A stretch of 64,000 nt of DNA from Aptenodytes patagonicus (GCF_965638725.1 NW_027472196.1:1-64000); one strand, 5' to 3'. Shown: positions 45,701-56,829, counted from the stretch's first letter. The notes: generated by a model from the letters alone, not told the origin. A program made the numbers and translations.

Positions 45701-48079
45701 AGGATCGATCCCCTGGCCAGGATCGGAGCAGCCCAGGCTTCACAGCCTGGTCCAGCCACATTGCTGTCCTTGATGTCTGCAGACTCTCGGTGACACCTCG
45801 GGGTCAGGGGTGGGTCGGAGCTTGACACCCAGCTTGATGCTGGACACCTAACTTGAAGGCAGCCTTGAGTGGTTCATTCGGTTAATTCAGTCGTGGGTGG
45901 TTTAGCTCTCTGTTTCTAGTTGCATTTCAGAAAACTTGGCTGTGGTTTTCCTCTTGTTTTGGGGGACAGTGGGCTCTTCACTGCCGCTTGTGAAATTGCC
46001 CAGAACATGGTTGCAAGAGCTTGGGGTTCCGTCCACCGTGTGTGTCTGTTACCCTTCCCGTGTGATGGAGCTGGCATGGTGGGACGTGCTTCTCAGAAGG
46101 GCTCTTTCCCCAGCTGAACTGGCTGCAGCTTTTTCCCATCCTCTTTGAAGGAAGTAATTTAGCATCATCTTGCAGTTTGCCAAAAATGCACTACATGTAA
46201 TGGGAGCAAGAAGATCGCATGCAGTTTCCTGGTTTCCCAGCAGGTCAGGTTTTGCTGTCTGTGTTGGTAAAGTGAGAAGTGTCACGTGCTTAATTTTTTC
46301 TCTATGAATGACACAGTGTTTGGACGAGATGCACCCCCAAAAGCCCAGGCTTTGTTTCTAAGCTTTATTAACGTGTTTGGAGAGTATTGCCTCCTGAAGG
46401 TATCGTGCTCCTGATGAGGAAGGCTTACTTCTCATTAAACTGTCCTGCTTTCTTTCTAAAGAGACGGACCGTGAGACTCTGCAGAAGCAGGCCTTTCAGA
46501 AGGGAAGCAGTCACACAGTGCCAGTCTCAGATGAAGAGAGAGAGGCAATGCAAGAAGCCGGCACGCCAGGTAATTGCTGTCCTGTGGTCACCCGCTGTCA
46601 CCAGTCAGAATCACTGTGTGCCTGCAGGCTTTTCCCCCGGAGCCCACTCTTGCATGTCATGCCGGCAGCCAAACCTGGGTGTTAGTGCAGAGAAGGTGTT
46701 GTCAAAGAAGCCAGGAGTGGCTCTCTGAGGACGACTGTTGTCTCTGGTGTGTGGAGATTATTGCCAGCAGCGTGCCAGAGAGACGCTCATAGACCTCTCT
46801 GGATGTGGTTAGAGATTGCTCACCTCCCACCACACCCACTTCCCAGGAATTTAGGAACTTTGCCCTTTTGGGAATGAGGCCACCTGAGAGCTACAACCCA
46901 GCCCTGCACGACGCTGTCCCGGGGCCAGCCTTCCCCCAGCGTGTGCATCAGGGCTGGGGGTGACGAGAAGGTGGCACCGCAGGAGCCAGGCAATAGCCCG
47001 TGGGCTGGATCCTGTCTTTCAGCCGCGGGGACGTCCTGGAGGGGAGTGCTCGGGAGATGTCCGCTTGGGAAAACAGGAGCATTTCTGTTGCATCCCTGCA
47101 GTGCTCTCCTTGGATGAACCGCAGGTCCCCAGCACACAGCCCTGGCCTGCAGCCCGGAGGAACAGACGGGTAGCGCTGGTGCAGCTGCTCACTGGCACGC
47201 AGGCTCTTCTCCATGAGAAGTTTAAACGACCCTTCTTGTCCTCTGGTGCTAAGACACCAGAGCCAGAGGCACCAACCACTGAAAAGGAGAATCTCTTGGG
47301 CATGTGAAGCACACTCTGAGATTATCCGTAGCACAGTAACGTGTGGCATTGTCTCTTCTCCTCCAGGGGCAGACGCTGGGAAAAAGGCTGAGGCTGCTGA
47401 TCGTGAAGAGCTGCGCAAGTACTATATCCCAGTGACGGTGGCAGCCTTGGGTGTGCTGCTGTCTGGGATAGTGGTATCTTGCATAGTCATTTCACGGCGG
47501 AGGAAGAGAGACCCGTGAGTTGGCTTTTCCCCAGAGTTGTATATTGCTGCAGTTGTCAATGGGGTATTTGCAGTTAGAGTATCCTGGAGTGCCAAGGCAG
47601 CTGCTGGCAGTACTCTGCTGAGATTTCTGCTGTAAGATCTTTTTAACTGGCCTCTTAATGCGTATCAACGAGTAGTCTTTTCTGAAACCCATTTGTACAG
47701 AAGGACCCAGAGAGACGAAGAAGCAGCGGGACAAGCCGATACTGACTCTGCCTGGAAAAGGGAAGATCAAACTAGAGATACAGGCAAAGCAGAGTTGGGA
47801 GAAGGAACAAAAAAGGGTGAGGTAGCCCAAGCAAATGAGATTTTCAACAACAGCTCCAGCCCGTCACCGTGGATCTTTGCAGCAGAGCTCGCCCAGCTGT
47901 ACAGGAGCATGAACGCAGACCCCTCACCTCTGCCCACTTGTCCCAGCTGCTCTCTCACTGATGGTGCCTCTTCACTGGACACCTGCATTTCACTGGACTC
48001 ACCTCAGCCTAACCCCTTCTGGTGTCCCTGTTACCAGTACCAACAGGGATACTGTACATCAGAAGATGATGATTTTTAG
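42744..48079 (+). CDS. Spliced type I membrane protein, family not recognised
   Basis: Segments with GT-AG borders join in one frame: 42744-42855, 43422-43493, 44528-44587, 44788-44853, 44944-45045, 46462-46569, 47367-47514 and 47701-48079. Together they give 348 residues. All early introns are phase 1. The start has a good Kozak context (A at -3, G at +4). Residues 1-30 are a signal peptide with a Leu core (THLLLLLLLVALQAW) and a likely cut after DAQA. Exons 2-4 encode related 20-24-residue modules beginning D-D-G or D-V-A with a later S-x-L or W-L and P. Exons 5-6 are charged. Exon 7 has one membrane helix (YYIPVTVAALGVLLSGIVVS) followed by SRRRKRDP, placing the tail in the cytosol. Exon 8 ends with CPSC, FWCPCYQYQQGYC and an acidic EDDDF. 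A further repeat exon at 43843 lacks a donor. I cannot name the family. Exon choice is by eye. Confidence 0.7.
43843..43919 (+). pseudogene. Dead repeat exon of the membrane-protein gene
   Basis: After a good acceptor (GGTTCCTGCAG) the frame reads VHVDQATQGNPVPEPGGHPR, matching the layout of exon 2, whose end is CCCAGAG followed by a GTAAGT donor. Here CCCAGAG is followed by GGCATCC and the frame meets TAG at about 43917-43919. Because neighbouring introns are all phase 1, skipping this exon keeps the frame. Confidence 0.55.
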
Positions 48080-48086
48080 GATAAAT

Positions 48087-48092
48087 AATAAA
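48087..48092 (+). terminator. Poly(A) signal of the membrane-protein gene
   Basis: AATAAA occurs 8 bases after the stop codon that ends at 48079, implying a very short 3' UTR if it is used. Confidence 0.6.
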
Positions 48093-48627
48093 TATACTTT
48101 GGCCAAAAGCAGTGAGCCCTTGGCTGTTTTGTCTGCCTCCGTCGAGTTACAATGCGCAGAGCTGGGAGCAGTGCTGGATCTGTGAGAGAAGCTGTCAGAG
48201 ACCTGCACTCCAGTGAGGGTCCCCTTCGTCCCAGCATCAGCCTGGTTTCCCAGCTGGGGCTGTCAACAAGGCTTTCATCCACCAGAATGGGGACGTGCTG
48301 GTGCGCCTTGAGGTGTGAAGGGTTGTCCTTGAGCTTGCTTGGGATGCTGCCCTCAGTCAGGATGGACTGGGCAGAGAGGGAAGGAGGTGCTGGGAAGGAT
48401 GGCCGTCCAGCGCTGAGCACATCAAGGAGGGCTGACGTGGTGGCAGAGGCTGTGGGGCTGGAGCAGTGCCTCCCACCCCAGACATCGGAGATGGTAAATG
48501 AGCAGGAAGCTGGAGCAGGGCTAGGTGGGAGAGGGAGTGGAAGGAATGTGATATTAGTAACAAGGGAGGCATTAAAAATGGAACAGAATACAATGAAATA
48601 ATAATAATAATAACAATAATAATAATG

Positions 48628-48659
<32 letters not shown>

Positions 48660-49894
48660 GATGTAAAAAGAAGGAGGTTAAGCTTTGCAGACTGTCAACA
48701 AAGGGGAGGAACACCTTTGGAATACATCTAAAGTCACGGTGGCCAAATACAGCAGATCCCGTTAAGGCTGCGGTGGAGTCTGACTTGTGAGGGTCTTCTC
48801 GGAGCATGTCAGATGACACAAAGGGCAGACCACAAAGCCAGTCTTATCACAACTCTGCTCTGCAGTTGCGACTGGAGGGTACAGGAGCCATGCAGAAAAG
48901 GCTTTATACATTGTTCTAGGCTGCCTTGCTGGGCTTTACAAGTACCTCGTCCCAGCGCTCCTCCTCCTGTGCGGAGCACCCCGTGTCACCCAATCGGCCC
49001 GGCTGCTGACCTGAGTGCCTGTGCACTCCCATACGCAGTATGTGTGTGTGCCTGCAGGCTCTTCTCCCGGTGCCCGCTATTGCACATGGTGTCAGCAGCC
49101 AAACCTGAAGCTCTCAGTACAGAGAAAGTGTTCTAGAAGATGCCAGGAACAGCTCTCTGAGGGCGACTCTTGTCTCTGGTGTGTGGAGGTTATTGCCAGC
49201 AGTGTGTCAGAGAGATGCTCGTAACCCTCTGTGCATGCAGCGAGATATTGCTCACCTCCCACCACACCCAGTTCACAGGAACTTCAGCACTTTGCCATTT
49301 TGGGAACGAGGCCATCTGAACCGCGCTCAGCAGATGATGGGAAATGTGACTCTTGATCGAATGTGCCTCCCTCAGTACCTGCATCCCAGAGCTTGCCGTG
49401 AGTCCCTAGGGGCCCTAGGCACAACAGAGGGGGATCCCTCCTGTGAACTGAGGTCCAAAGGGATTCACTGACGGATCAGGCACGGGCTTAGAGGGAACCT
49501 GCACGGTCCTTCTGCATCCTCTGTGCCTGAGCCATGCTGAGGCTTCACCTTTCTCTGATTCTTGGCAGTGCTGTCCAACCTCGGGGAAGCCCACCACACT
49601 GGCATATATGAATTTTTTTCAAAGCAATCCAGGTACTGAGCAGTCTTGCAGGGGGCCATAAGCGGGAGACAAGTCCTGAAATCTGGAGGCATGCAAGCGG
49701 TGCCCATACTGGAGAAAAGGCGAAGGGGGAGAGCAAGGTTCAGCTGTCTCCTGAGAGGGCCTGACTCCATCCACTCGGGGTGTGGGTGCTAAATACAGAG
49801 CAATAGCACAATTGTCCAGGTTGTTACAGCAGCAAACCCAGGAAGTCACAAATTCTGGGCTGAACTTCGTATTGGGGCACACGTGGGAACTACC
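48093..49894. other. Downstream region with AAT/GAT microsatellite and a segmental copy
   Basis: 48595-48664 is an AAT run passing into a GAT run. 49038-49320 is a diverged copy of 46608-46885, which lies in an intron of the membrane-protein gene. Both contain GTGCCTGCAG, CAGCCAAACCTG and TTGTCTCTGGTGTGTGGAG. The copy carries a Cys-rich frame (YCTWCQQPNL ... CLWCVEVIASSV) after an acceptor-like site. No donor or partner exon was found, so it is not called as a gene. Confidence 0.6.
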
Positions 49895-52830
49895 GACCAT
49901 AAAAATGAGGCTTTGGACCATAAAAAGGAAATTTTGAACTTTAGAATCAAAGCTTTGCACCCTAAAAATGAAGCTTTGAGCCCTAAAAGAGGGATTTGGA
50001 CCATAAAAATGAGGGCTTGGAAACTCAGGATGCGGCTTGGACCCTGAAAACGACTGGCTGGATCCTAAAAATGCCGCTTTGGAGACTGAAAATGAGGCTT
50101 CGGAGATGAAAAATGCAGCTTTGGACTCTAAAAGTGAGACTTTGTAAACTGAAACGGAGCCTTTGGACCATAGAAATGAGGCTTTGGAGCCTAAAATGAG
50201 GTTTTCTGCCATAGAAGTGAGGGCTTAGACACTAAAAATGAAAGTGTGTGTCCTAAAAAAAGGCTATTGTTCCTTAAAGACAGGTTTGGGCCCTAGAAGT
50301 AAGGCTTTGGACTCTAAAACCGAGGCTTTGGACCTTCAAAATCAGACTTCGGTGCTTCAAAATGATGCTCTGGGCACTGGAAATGAGTCTCTGGACCTTA
50401 TAAGTGGGGTTTGGAACTTGTAAATGGGGGTTTGTACACTAAAAGTGAGGCTGTGGGATGTAAAATGAAGCTTTCAACTCTAGAATCAAAGCTTTGGACC
50501 CTGAAAATATGGCATTGGGCCCAGCAGAAGGGTTTGGAGCATAAAAATGAGGGTTTGGACACTCCAGATGTGGCTTGGACCCTGAAAACAACTGGCTGGA
50601 TCCTAAAACCAAGCCTTTGGAGCCTGAAAATGAGGCTTTGGAAACACAGAAAGCGGCTTTGGACTCTAAAAGGAGACATTGCAAACTAAACCTGAGCCTT
50701 TGGACCGTAGAAATGAAGCTTTGGAGCCTAAAATATTGCTTTGGAAGGCAAAGCTAAGACTTTGGAAAGCAAACATGAGGATTTGGACACTCTAAATGTA
50801 GCTTTGGAGCCTAAAAAGAGGCCTTCTGCCTGAAAAGTGAGGGTTTGGACCCTCAAAATGAAACTGTGGGCCCTAAAAAAAGGCTATGGGCAATAAGACA
50901 GGTTTGGACCCTAAAAATGAGGCTTTTGGCCCTAAAAATGGCGCTTTGGGCACAAAAAAGGATGGGCCAGATGGTACAAAGGACACTTTGGACCCTGCAA
51001 CAGGGGGGAACCTATTGGTTCCTCGCTGGCCCCCAGAAATGAAGCTTTGGTCCTGAATGTAGGGCTTTGGGCACTCCAATGGAGGCTTCGAGCTGTAAAA
51101 GAGGGCTTTGTACCCTCAAAAGGAGGGTTTGGGCCTTAGGAATGGGGCTTTGGGCCCTAAAAATGGGGCTTTGGAAATGAAAGTGAGGCTTTGAACCCTG
51201 AAAGTAGGTTTTGTGCCTTAAAATGATGCTTTGGTGCCAAAAACTAAGGCTTTGCACCTGTCCTGGTTTCGGCAGGGATAGATAGAGTTCATTTCCTTCC
51301 TCGTAGCTGGTACAGTGTTTTGGATTTAGGATGAGAACAAAGTTGATGACGCACCCACGTTTTAGCTGTTGCTAGGTAAAGCTTACACTAGCCAAGGACT
51401 TTTTAGTTTCCCATGCTCTACCGACTGAGAAGGCTGGAGGTGCACAAGAAGCTGGGAGGGGGCACAGCCAAACTGGCCAACGAAACATTCCATACCATGT
51501 GACGTCATGCTCAGTACCTAAACTGGGGAAACCTGGCCGGGGGGGGCCGCTGCTCGGGGACTGGCTGGGCATCGGTCGGCGGGTGGTGAGTGATTGTACT
51601 GTGCATCACTTGCTTTGTGTAGTATTATTATTATCACATCATTATTATTATTATCATTTTATTTCAATTATTAAACTGTTTTTATCTCAACCCACGAGTT
51701 TTTCTCACTTGTGCTCTTCCAATTCTCTCCCCCATCCCACCGGGGTGGGGGTGGGGCGGGGAAGTGAGCGAGCAGCTGTGTGGTGCTCAGTTGCCGACTG
51801 AGGTTAAACCACGACAGCGGCCTAAAAATGGGTCTTTGGAGGCTCAAAAGGAGGCTTTGGGCCCTCAAAAAAGGAGGCTTTGGAAGCTGAAAATGAGGGA
51901 TGGGGCCCAAAAATGAGCCTTTGGACCCTATAAATAAGGCTTTGGCCTCTCAAATGGAGGCTTTGGACCTTCAAAATCAGACTTTGGGCCTTAAAAACAA
52001 TGCTATGGGCCCTTACAATGAGTCTTTGAACCTTAAAAGCAAGGCTTGGAACTTATAAATGAAGGTTAGACCCTAAAAATGAGGCTTTGGGGACCTAGAA
52101 AGGAGGCTTTGGGACCTAAAGGAGGGGTTTGGACCCTAAAAATGAGGGTTTGGACACTCAAGATGCAGCTTGGACAATAAAAACGACTGGCTGGATCCTA
52201 AAAATGCTGCTTTGGAGCCTGAAAATGAGGCTTTGGAAAGTAAAACTGAGGCTTTGGACCATAAAAATGAGACTTTTGAATCTAAAAGGAGACTTTGGAA
52301 CCAAGAATGAGGCTTTGATCCCTCAAGTTGAGGCTTTGGGCCAGAACAATGTGGGTTTGGGTCCTAAAAATGAGGGTTTGGCTCCTAAGATGAAGGTTTG
52401 GACCTTAAAAACGAGGCTTTGGGCCTTAAAAGGAGCATTTGGACCATAAAATGAGGTGTTGGACCCTAAAAATGAGGCTTTGGGCCCCAAAAAAGAGAAT
52501 TTGGGCTCTGTAGTCAGTTTTGGACCTTAAGGCTGAGACTTTGGACCCTAGAATGTACGAGTTGTACCCTAAAGGTACAGGTTTAGAACCTAAAAATGAG
52601 GCTTTCTACCCTAAAAGAGGCATTAAAACCCTACCAGTGAGTCACTGGACCATAAAAATCCAGCTAGGGGCCCTAAAAGTGGGGGTTTGGACCCTCAACA
52701 GGAGGCTTTCAAACCCTAGAACCAAAGCTTTGGACTCTCTGGGGGTTTGGACCACAAAAATGAGGGTTTGGACACTCAAGAAGTGGCTTGGACTCTAAAA
52801 GCGACTGGCTGGATCCTAAAAATGACGCTG
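49895..52830. repeat. 21-bp minisatellite with higher-order structure, split by an LTR
   Basis: Tandem copies of a unit near GCTTTGGACCCTAAAAATGA (plus one base, 21 in all) fill the interval apart from the LTR at 51259-51816. A variant block with ACTCAAGATGCGGCTTGGAC then ACTGGCTGGATCCTAAAAAT recurs near 50005, 50540, 52145 and 52765. After removing the LTR this suggests a superperiod of roughly 0.52-0.62 kb. As 21 is a multiple of three, frames stay open for 60-100 codons with heptapeptide repeats. I do not regard them as coding. Confidence 0.9.
51259..51816 (+). mobile_element. Solo LTR, family A, inside the 21-bp minisatellite
   Basis: Runs from TGTCCTGGTTTCGGCAGGG to AACCACGACA, almost identical by eye to 17522-18066. 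Flanks GCACC and GCGGC match at three of five positions, so the target duplication is weak. Minisatellite units resume directly on both sides. Confidence 0.9.
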
Positions 52831-53535
52831 CTCTCTCAAATGAGATACCTGCTCCTGTGCCTGCAGCACCCCTGGTCCTGGCCCGGCCTGGCCCTGGCCC
52901 TGCTCCCTGCCTCGCCCCAGCTGCCCCCAGCCCACCTCTCACCTGTTTCTCCTCAGGCCCCTTGGCCTCTGCCCCCTCCGGCCTCACCCCAGGCCAGCTG
53001 TGACTGACAGGCCACCTCTGGCTCCGCTGATTGGCTCAGCCGTGGCCAATGGCGCAGCTGTTGCCAGGCGGGCAGGGGCAGCCTGGGCCTCTCCTCGCAG
53101 AGCCGCCCTGTGCCCACCCTGCCCTCTGCCACCGCAGCTCGCTCCGCAGCCAGCCGGGACACTGGGCCTGTGGAGAGACGGCCTTCAAGAAGGGCCATTG
53201 CGCCTGGAGCTGTTCTCTCAGCAGCACAAGGTGTGTGCACAGCTCTGCCGTCCCTCGGTCCGCTCATGGGGTCTGGGCCTGCTCAGGGAAGGAGGGGAGA
53301 GGAGCGGGGGGAAGGGGAGGAGATATGACAGGAGGGGAAGGGACAGGAGAGGAGCTGCCCTGGATTTGCTCTGGATCAGCAGGTCTTTCTGAAAATGCGG
53401 GTCTGTCTGTGCTCCAGCCACAGCCCTGGGCAGGGGGGAGCTGTGTGACGGGAGCCGCTGGCGTCGGCCAGGCACCTGGGCTCTGCCCTCGGTCACACCG
53501 CCTGTGCTAAGCCCCGCACCCAGGGCCTTCCTCAG
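52831..53535. other. GC-rich segment with CCAAT boxes
   Basis: A GC-rich, CpG-containing stretch. GATTGGCTCA (53030-53039) and GGCCAATGG (53044-53052) are opposed CCAAT boxes about 15 bp apart, as in some promoters. A possible first exon ends at a GTGTGTGC donor near 53230. No downstream exon was found before retroelement sequence begins. Confidence 0.4.
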
Positions 53536-53648
53536 TGTTGTGGTTTAACCTCAGCCGGCAACTAAGCACCATACAGCCGCTCACTCCCCCCTGGTGGGAT
53601 GGGGGAGAGAATTGGAAGGGTAAAAGTGAGAAAACTCGTGGGTTGAGT
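53536..53648 (-). mobile_element. Truncated family A-like LTR end
   Basis: Starts TGTTGTGGTTTAACCTCAGC and follows the reversed family A LTR for about 110 bases to CGTGGGTTGAG, then breaks into retroviral pol sequence. Only the U5-side end is present. Confidence 0.8.
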
Positions 53649-54625
53649 TTGGGTTGCTTAGACATGATTTGGGGTTAAAAGTCGAGTTCCTTTTTCTAAG
53701 ATATATCTTCAATATTCCACTGGTGATTTACAAAATTGGAGTTTATTAGGAGAAACTTTATGACCTTTATCAGCCAACGCAGTCAATAATGCTGGAGTAT
53801 TGACTTTGCACGTATGGGAGTCAGGACTAGGTATTAGGAAATCATCAACATATTATACTAGTACAGATTGCCCTGCAAGTTTTCTCTCTTGTAAATCTTT
53901 GAGCCATATCTGAGAAAAATAGTGGGTGACCCTGCAAATCCTTGAGGTGATCGGGTCCCAGGAACTTGCCCTGACATCCAAGTAAAGCAAAAATATATTG
54001 GGAATCCAGGTGAATGGGGATGCTAAAAAAAGCTGCGCATAAATCAGAGTCCAAAATTTCGAGTTTGGGGGGATTAAGGTGATAATACTTGATGGATGAG
54101 GCACTATTGGCTGGGGTATTTCTACCCAGTCGCTGATGTTTCTTAGATCCTGTACAAATCGGTAGCCAGGCCTAGGCCTGGTTTAGGTTTTTGTTAATGG
54201 GTAGAATAGGGGTCTTACATGGTGGTTGGCATTCTTTTAATATCCCTTGATATAAAACGCTTTGGGATAGGGGTGATACCCCTTCAATGGCTTCATGAGA
54301 TAACGGCTATTGTTTGAGTGAAGGTGGGGGACCCTCTTTAGTTCATAGGATAACGGGTTTTGTGGATTTTAGGAGTCCCACTTCAGTGGGATCCCACCCA
54401 GGAATATGGGGTGGGAGTTTTTGCAGCTCTTTTGGTAGGGCAAAGTCTCTAGGGCCTTCCTGTAATGCGGCAACTAATTTAGATAAATTCTTGAAAGGTA
54501 TCCAGAGCTGGGTGCCCTGGGGGGAGAGTTTAAATTTGCCTGCAATTTGCGGAGTAAATCTCTCCCTAACAAATTGGTTGGGCTGTTTTCAAGTAGTATA
54601 AAAGAATGTGTAATTGATAAGGGCC
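53649..54625 (-). pseudogene. pol: Endogenous retroviral protease/RT remnant (minus strand)
   Basis: The minus strand has, from right to left, a protease end (LLGRDLLRKL, near 54540), a fingers/palm region (VQDLRNIS, VPHPSSI near 54100), and a palm with the YVDDFLIP active-site box near 53850. Frame changes and stops separate the motifs. The motif set fits class I elements. The right end is cut by another LTR element at 54626. Confidence 0.75.
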
Positions 54626-55545
54626 TGTGGTGGGTTGACCCTGGCTGGATGCCAGGTGCCCACCAAAGCCGCTCTATCCCTCCCCTCCTCAGCTGGACAG
54701 GGGAGAGAAAATATAACGGAAGGCTCCTGGGTTGAGATAAGGACAGGGAGAGATCACTCACCAATTACCGTCACGGGCAAAACAGGCTCGACTTGGGGAA
54801 ATTAGTTTAATTTATTGCCAATCAAATCAGAGTAGGGTAATGAGAAATAAAAACTAACTCTTAAAACGCCTTCCCCTCACCCCTCCCTTCTTCCCGGGCT
54901 TAACTTCACTCCCGTTTTTCGCTACCTCCTCCCCTCTCAGCGGCGCAGGGGGACGGGGAATGGGGGTTGTGGTCTGTTGGTCACACGTTGTTTCTGCTGC
55001 TCCTTCCTCCTCAGGGGGAGGACGCCTCACACTCTTCCCCTGCTCCAGCGTGGGGTCCCTCCCACGGGAGATAGTTCTCCACAGACTTCTCCAATATGAG
55101 TCCTTCCCACGGGCTGCAGTTCTTCACAAACTGCTCCAGCATGGGTCCTTTCCATGGGGTGCAGTCCTTCAGGAACAGACTGCTCCAGCGTGGGCTCCTC
55201 TCTCCACAGGCCCACAGGTCCTACCAGGAGCCTGCTCCAGTGTGGGCTTCCCACGGGGTCACAGCCTCCTTCGGGAATCCAGCTGCTCCGGCGTGGGGTC
55301 CTCCTCCTCCGGCTGCAGGTGGATATCTGCTCCACCGTTAACCTCCATGGGCTGCAGGGGGACAACCTGCCTCACCAGGGTCTTCACCATGGTGAAGACC
55401 ATGATTCCCCTTCACCATGGGCTGCAGGGGAATCTCTGCTGCGGCACCTGGAGCACCTCCTCCCCCTCCTTCTTCTCTGACCTTGGTGTCTGCATAGCTG
55501 TTTCTCTCACATATTCTCACTCCTCTCTCTGGCTGCAGCTACCGC
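54626..55545 (-). mobile_element. LTR element end with CTGCTCCAGCGTGGG subrepeats
   Basis: Begins TGTGGTGGGTTGACCCTGGC, a terminal sequence I recognise as common in bird genomes. After about 330 bases come repeated CTGCTCCAGCGTGGG and GGGCTGCAGGGG words, typical of the 3' internal part of that element in reverse orientation. I see no coding sequence. A perfect 22-bp palindrome lies at 55379-55400. Confidence 0.65.
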
Positions 55546-55549
55546 AGCA

Positions 55550-56510
55550 GCAGATGGCGGCGTTGCAGATGCAAGTACAGTTTGAGATGGAACTGCCAAT
55601 GGAGATGCCCTTGAAGATGCTGATGCCCTTGCAGATACCAGTGCTGATGCCAATACTCCCTGTATCTTCAACAGCATGTGCATCGCTACCTGGATGTGTA
55701 ACGGCTCCTCTCTCTGCAATGGTACCCCTATCAGGAATGAGATCAGCGTCTGTATTTATAGGTGTAACGGAATGTGTACTCGTGTCTGTGGCTCGTCTTG
55801 TGTCTCTTAATTGTCTGTGTAATTCTGTCTGTGACTGTACTTGTATCGCTAACGGTGGGTGTATTGTGTCTGCATCTGCCATTGCATCTGCCATTGCATC
55901 TGCAATTGAATGGGTATTTTTCTAATGGTATTCTATCTGTGGGTGTTATCTGCCATGGCACTGTCAATGAAATCTGCAATGGCCTCTGCATCTGCAATGC
56001 TGTCTGCGGCTGCAAAGGTGTCTGCATCTGCAGTGGCATTGGTAATGCTGTGAGTGTCTCCCACGGCCTCTGCATCTTCAGTGATACTGCATCGGCAATG
56101 GCATCTGCGTCTGCAAAGGTCTCTGCACCTGACTTTGCCTCAGCAATGGTCTCTGCAGTGGTTCCTGCAACGGTATCTGCAGCTGCAGCAGAATCTGCAT
56201 CTGCAGTGTCTGAAATGGCGTCTGTATCTGCACTTGTATTGGTTTGGTGTCTGCATCTTCAACATTGTCAGGAATGGCAGGCACATGCCGTTTCCGATGC
56301 AGTTGCCGTTGCAGATGCCATTGCAGACGCAAACACAATTTCCGATGCAGCTGCCGATGGAGATGCTTGTGAAGATGCACGTGCCATTGCCGATACCATT
56401 GCAGATGCAGATAGCATTAGAGACACCGCTGGAGAAATGACATCTGAAATGGTAGCTACATCTACAATGGTAGTTGCAACAGTATCTGCCTCTGCATCTT
56501 TCTACAGGTT
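55550..56510. repeat. Degenerate 6/12-bp repeat with inverted blocks
   Basis: Units like TTGCAGATGCCA (55550-55670 and about 56290-56420) alternate with the reverse-complement type TCTGCAATGGCA (about 55670-56285). Because the period is a multiple of three, a 283-codon plus-strand frame stays open (55774-56625), with low-complexity Ala/Ser/Asp or Leu/Cys content. I do not call it a gene. Confidence 0.8.
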
Positions 56511-56829
56511 ACAAAAACTTGGAACAGAAGCTGTTCTGCATAATAGACTTGGCTTCTTTTTCTTTTTCCTTTTTATTCCACCCCATATGAACAAAGCAAA
56601 CACGGTCAGGGTCTTTGTGGATTAGGGCAGGAGGTGTCATTTTAACTAGAACTCCAGGTTCCCCAAGATTTTTTTCTTTTTACTTTTCCTTTTTTCCATC
56701 AGGTACACCCGTATGCTGGGGCTGCTGCATTTGCTAGACCCTGGGGCAGGCAGAGGCAGGCAAGGGGGCGCTGGGGTGGAAGGTGGCATCGCTGGCGTGT
56801 GGTGAGCTCACTGGTGTGGCAAGAAGCTG
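56511..56829. other. Unassigned spacer
   Basis: Contains two T-rich runs (near 56550 and 56670). No gene or repeat family was recognised. Confidence 0.4.

Noticed and set aside
47107..47174. Extra exon of the membrane-protein gene
   Set aside because: Has an acceptor, but its 68-base length breaks the phase 1 series and the donor is poor.
50411..50689. Heptapeptide-repeat protein in the 21-bp array
   Set aside because: Similar frames occur on both strands and in several phases, as expected of a 21-bp unit.
55774..56625. 283-codon Ala/Ser/Cys-rich frame
   Set aside because: Stays open because the repeat period is a multiple of three; no start context, domain or splice evidence.
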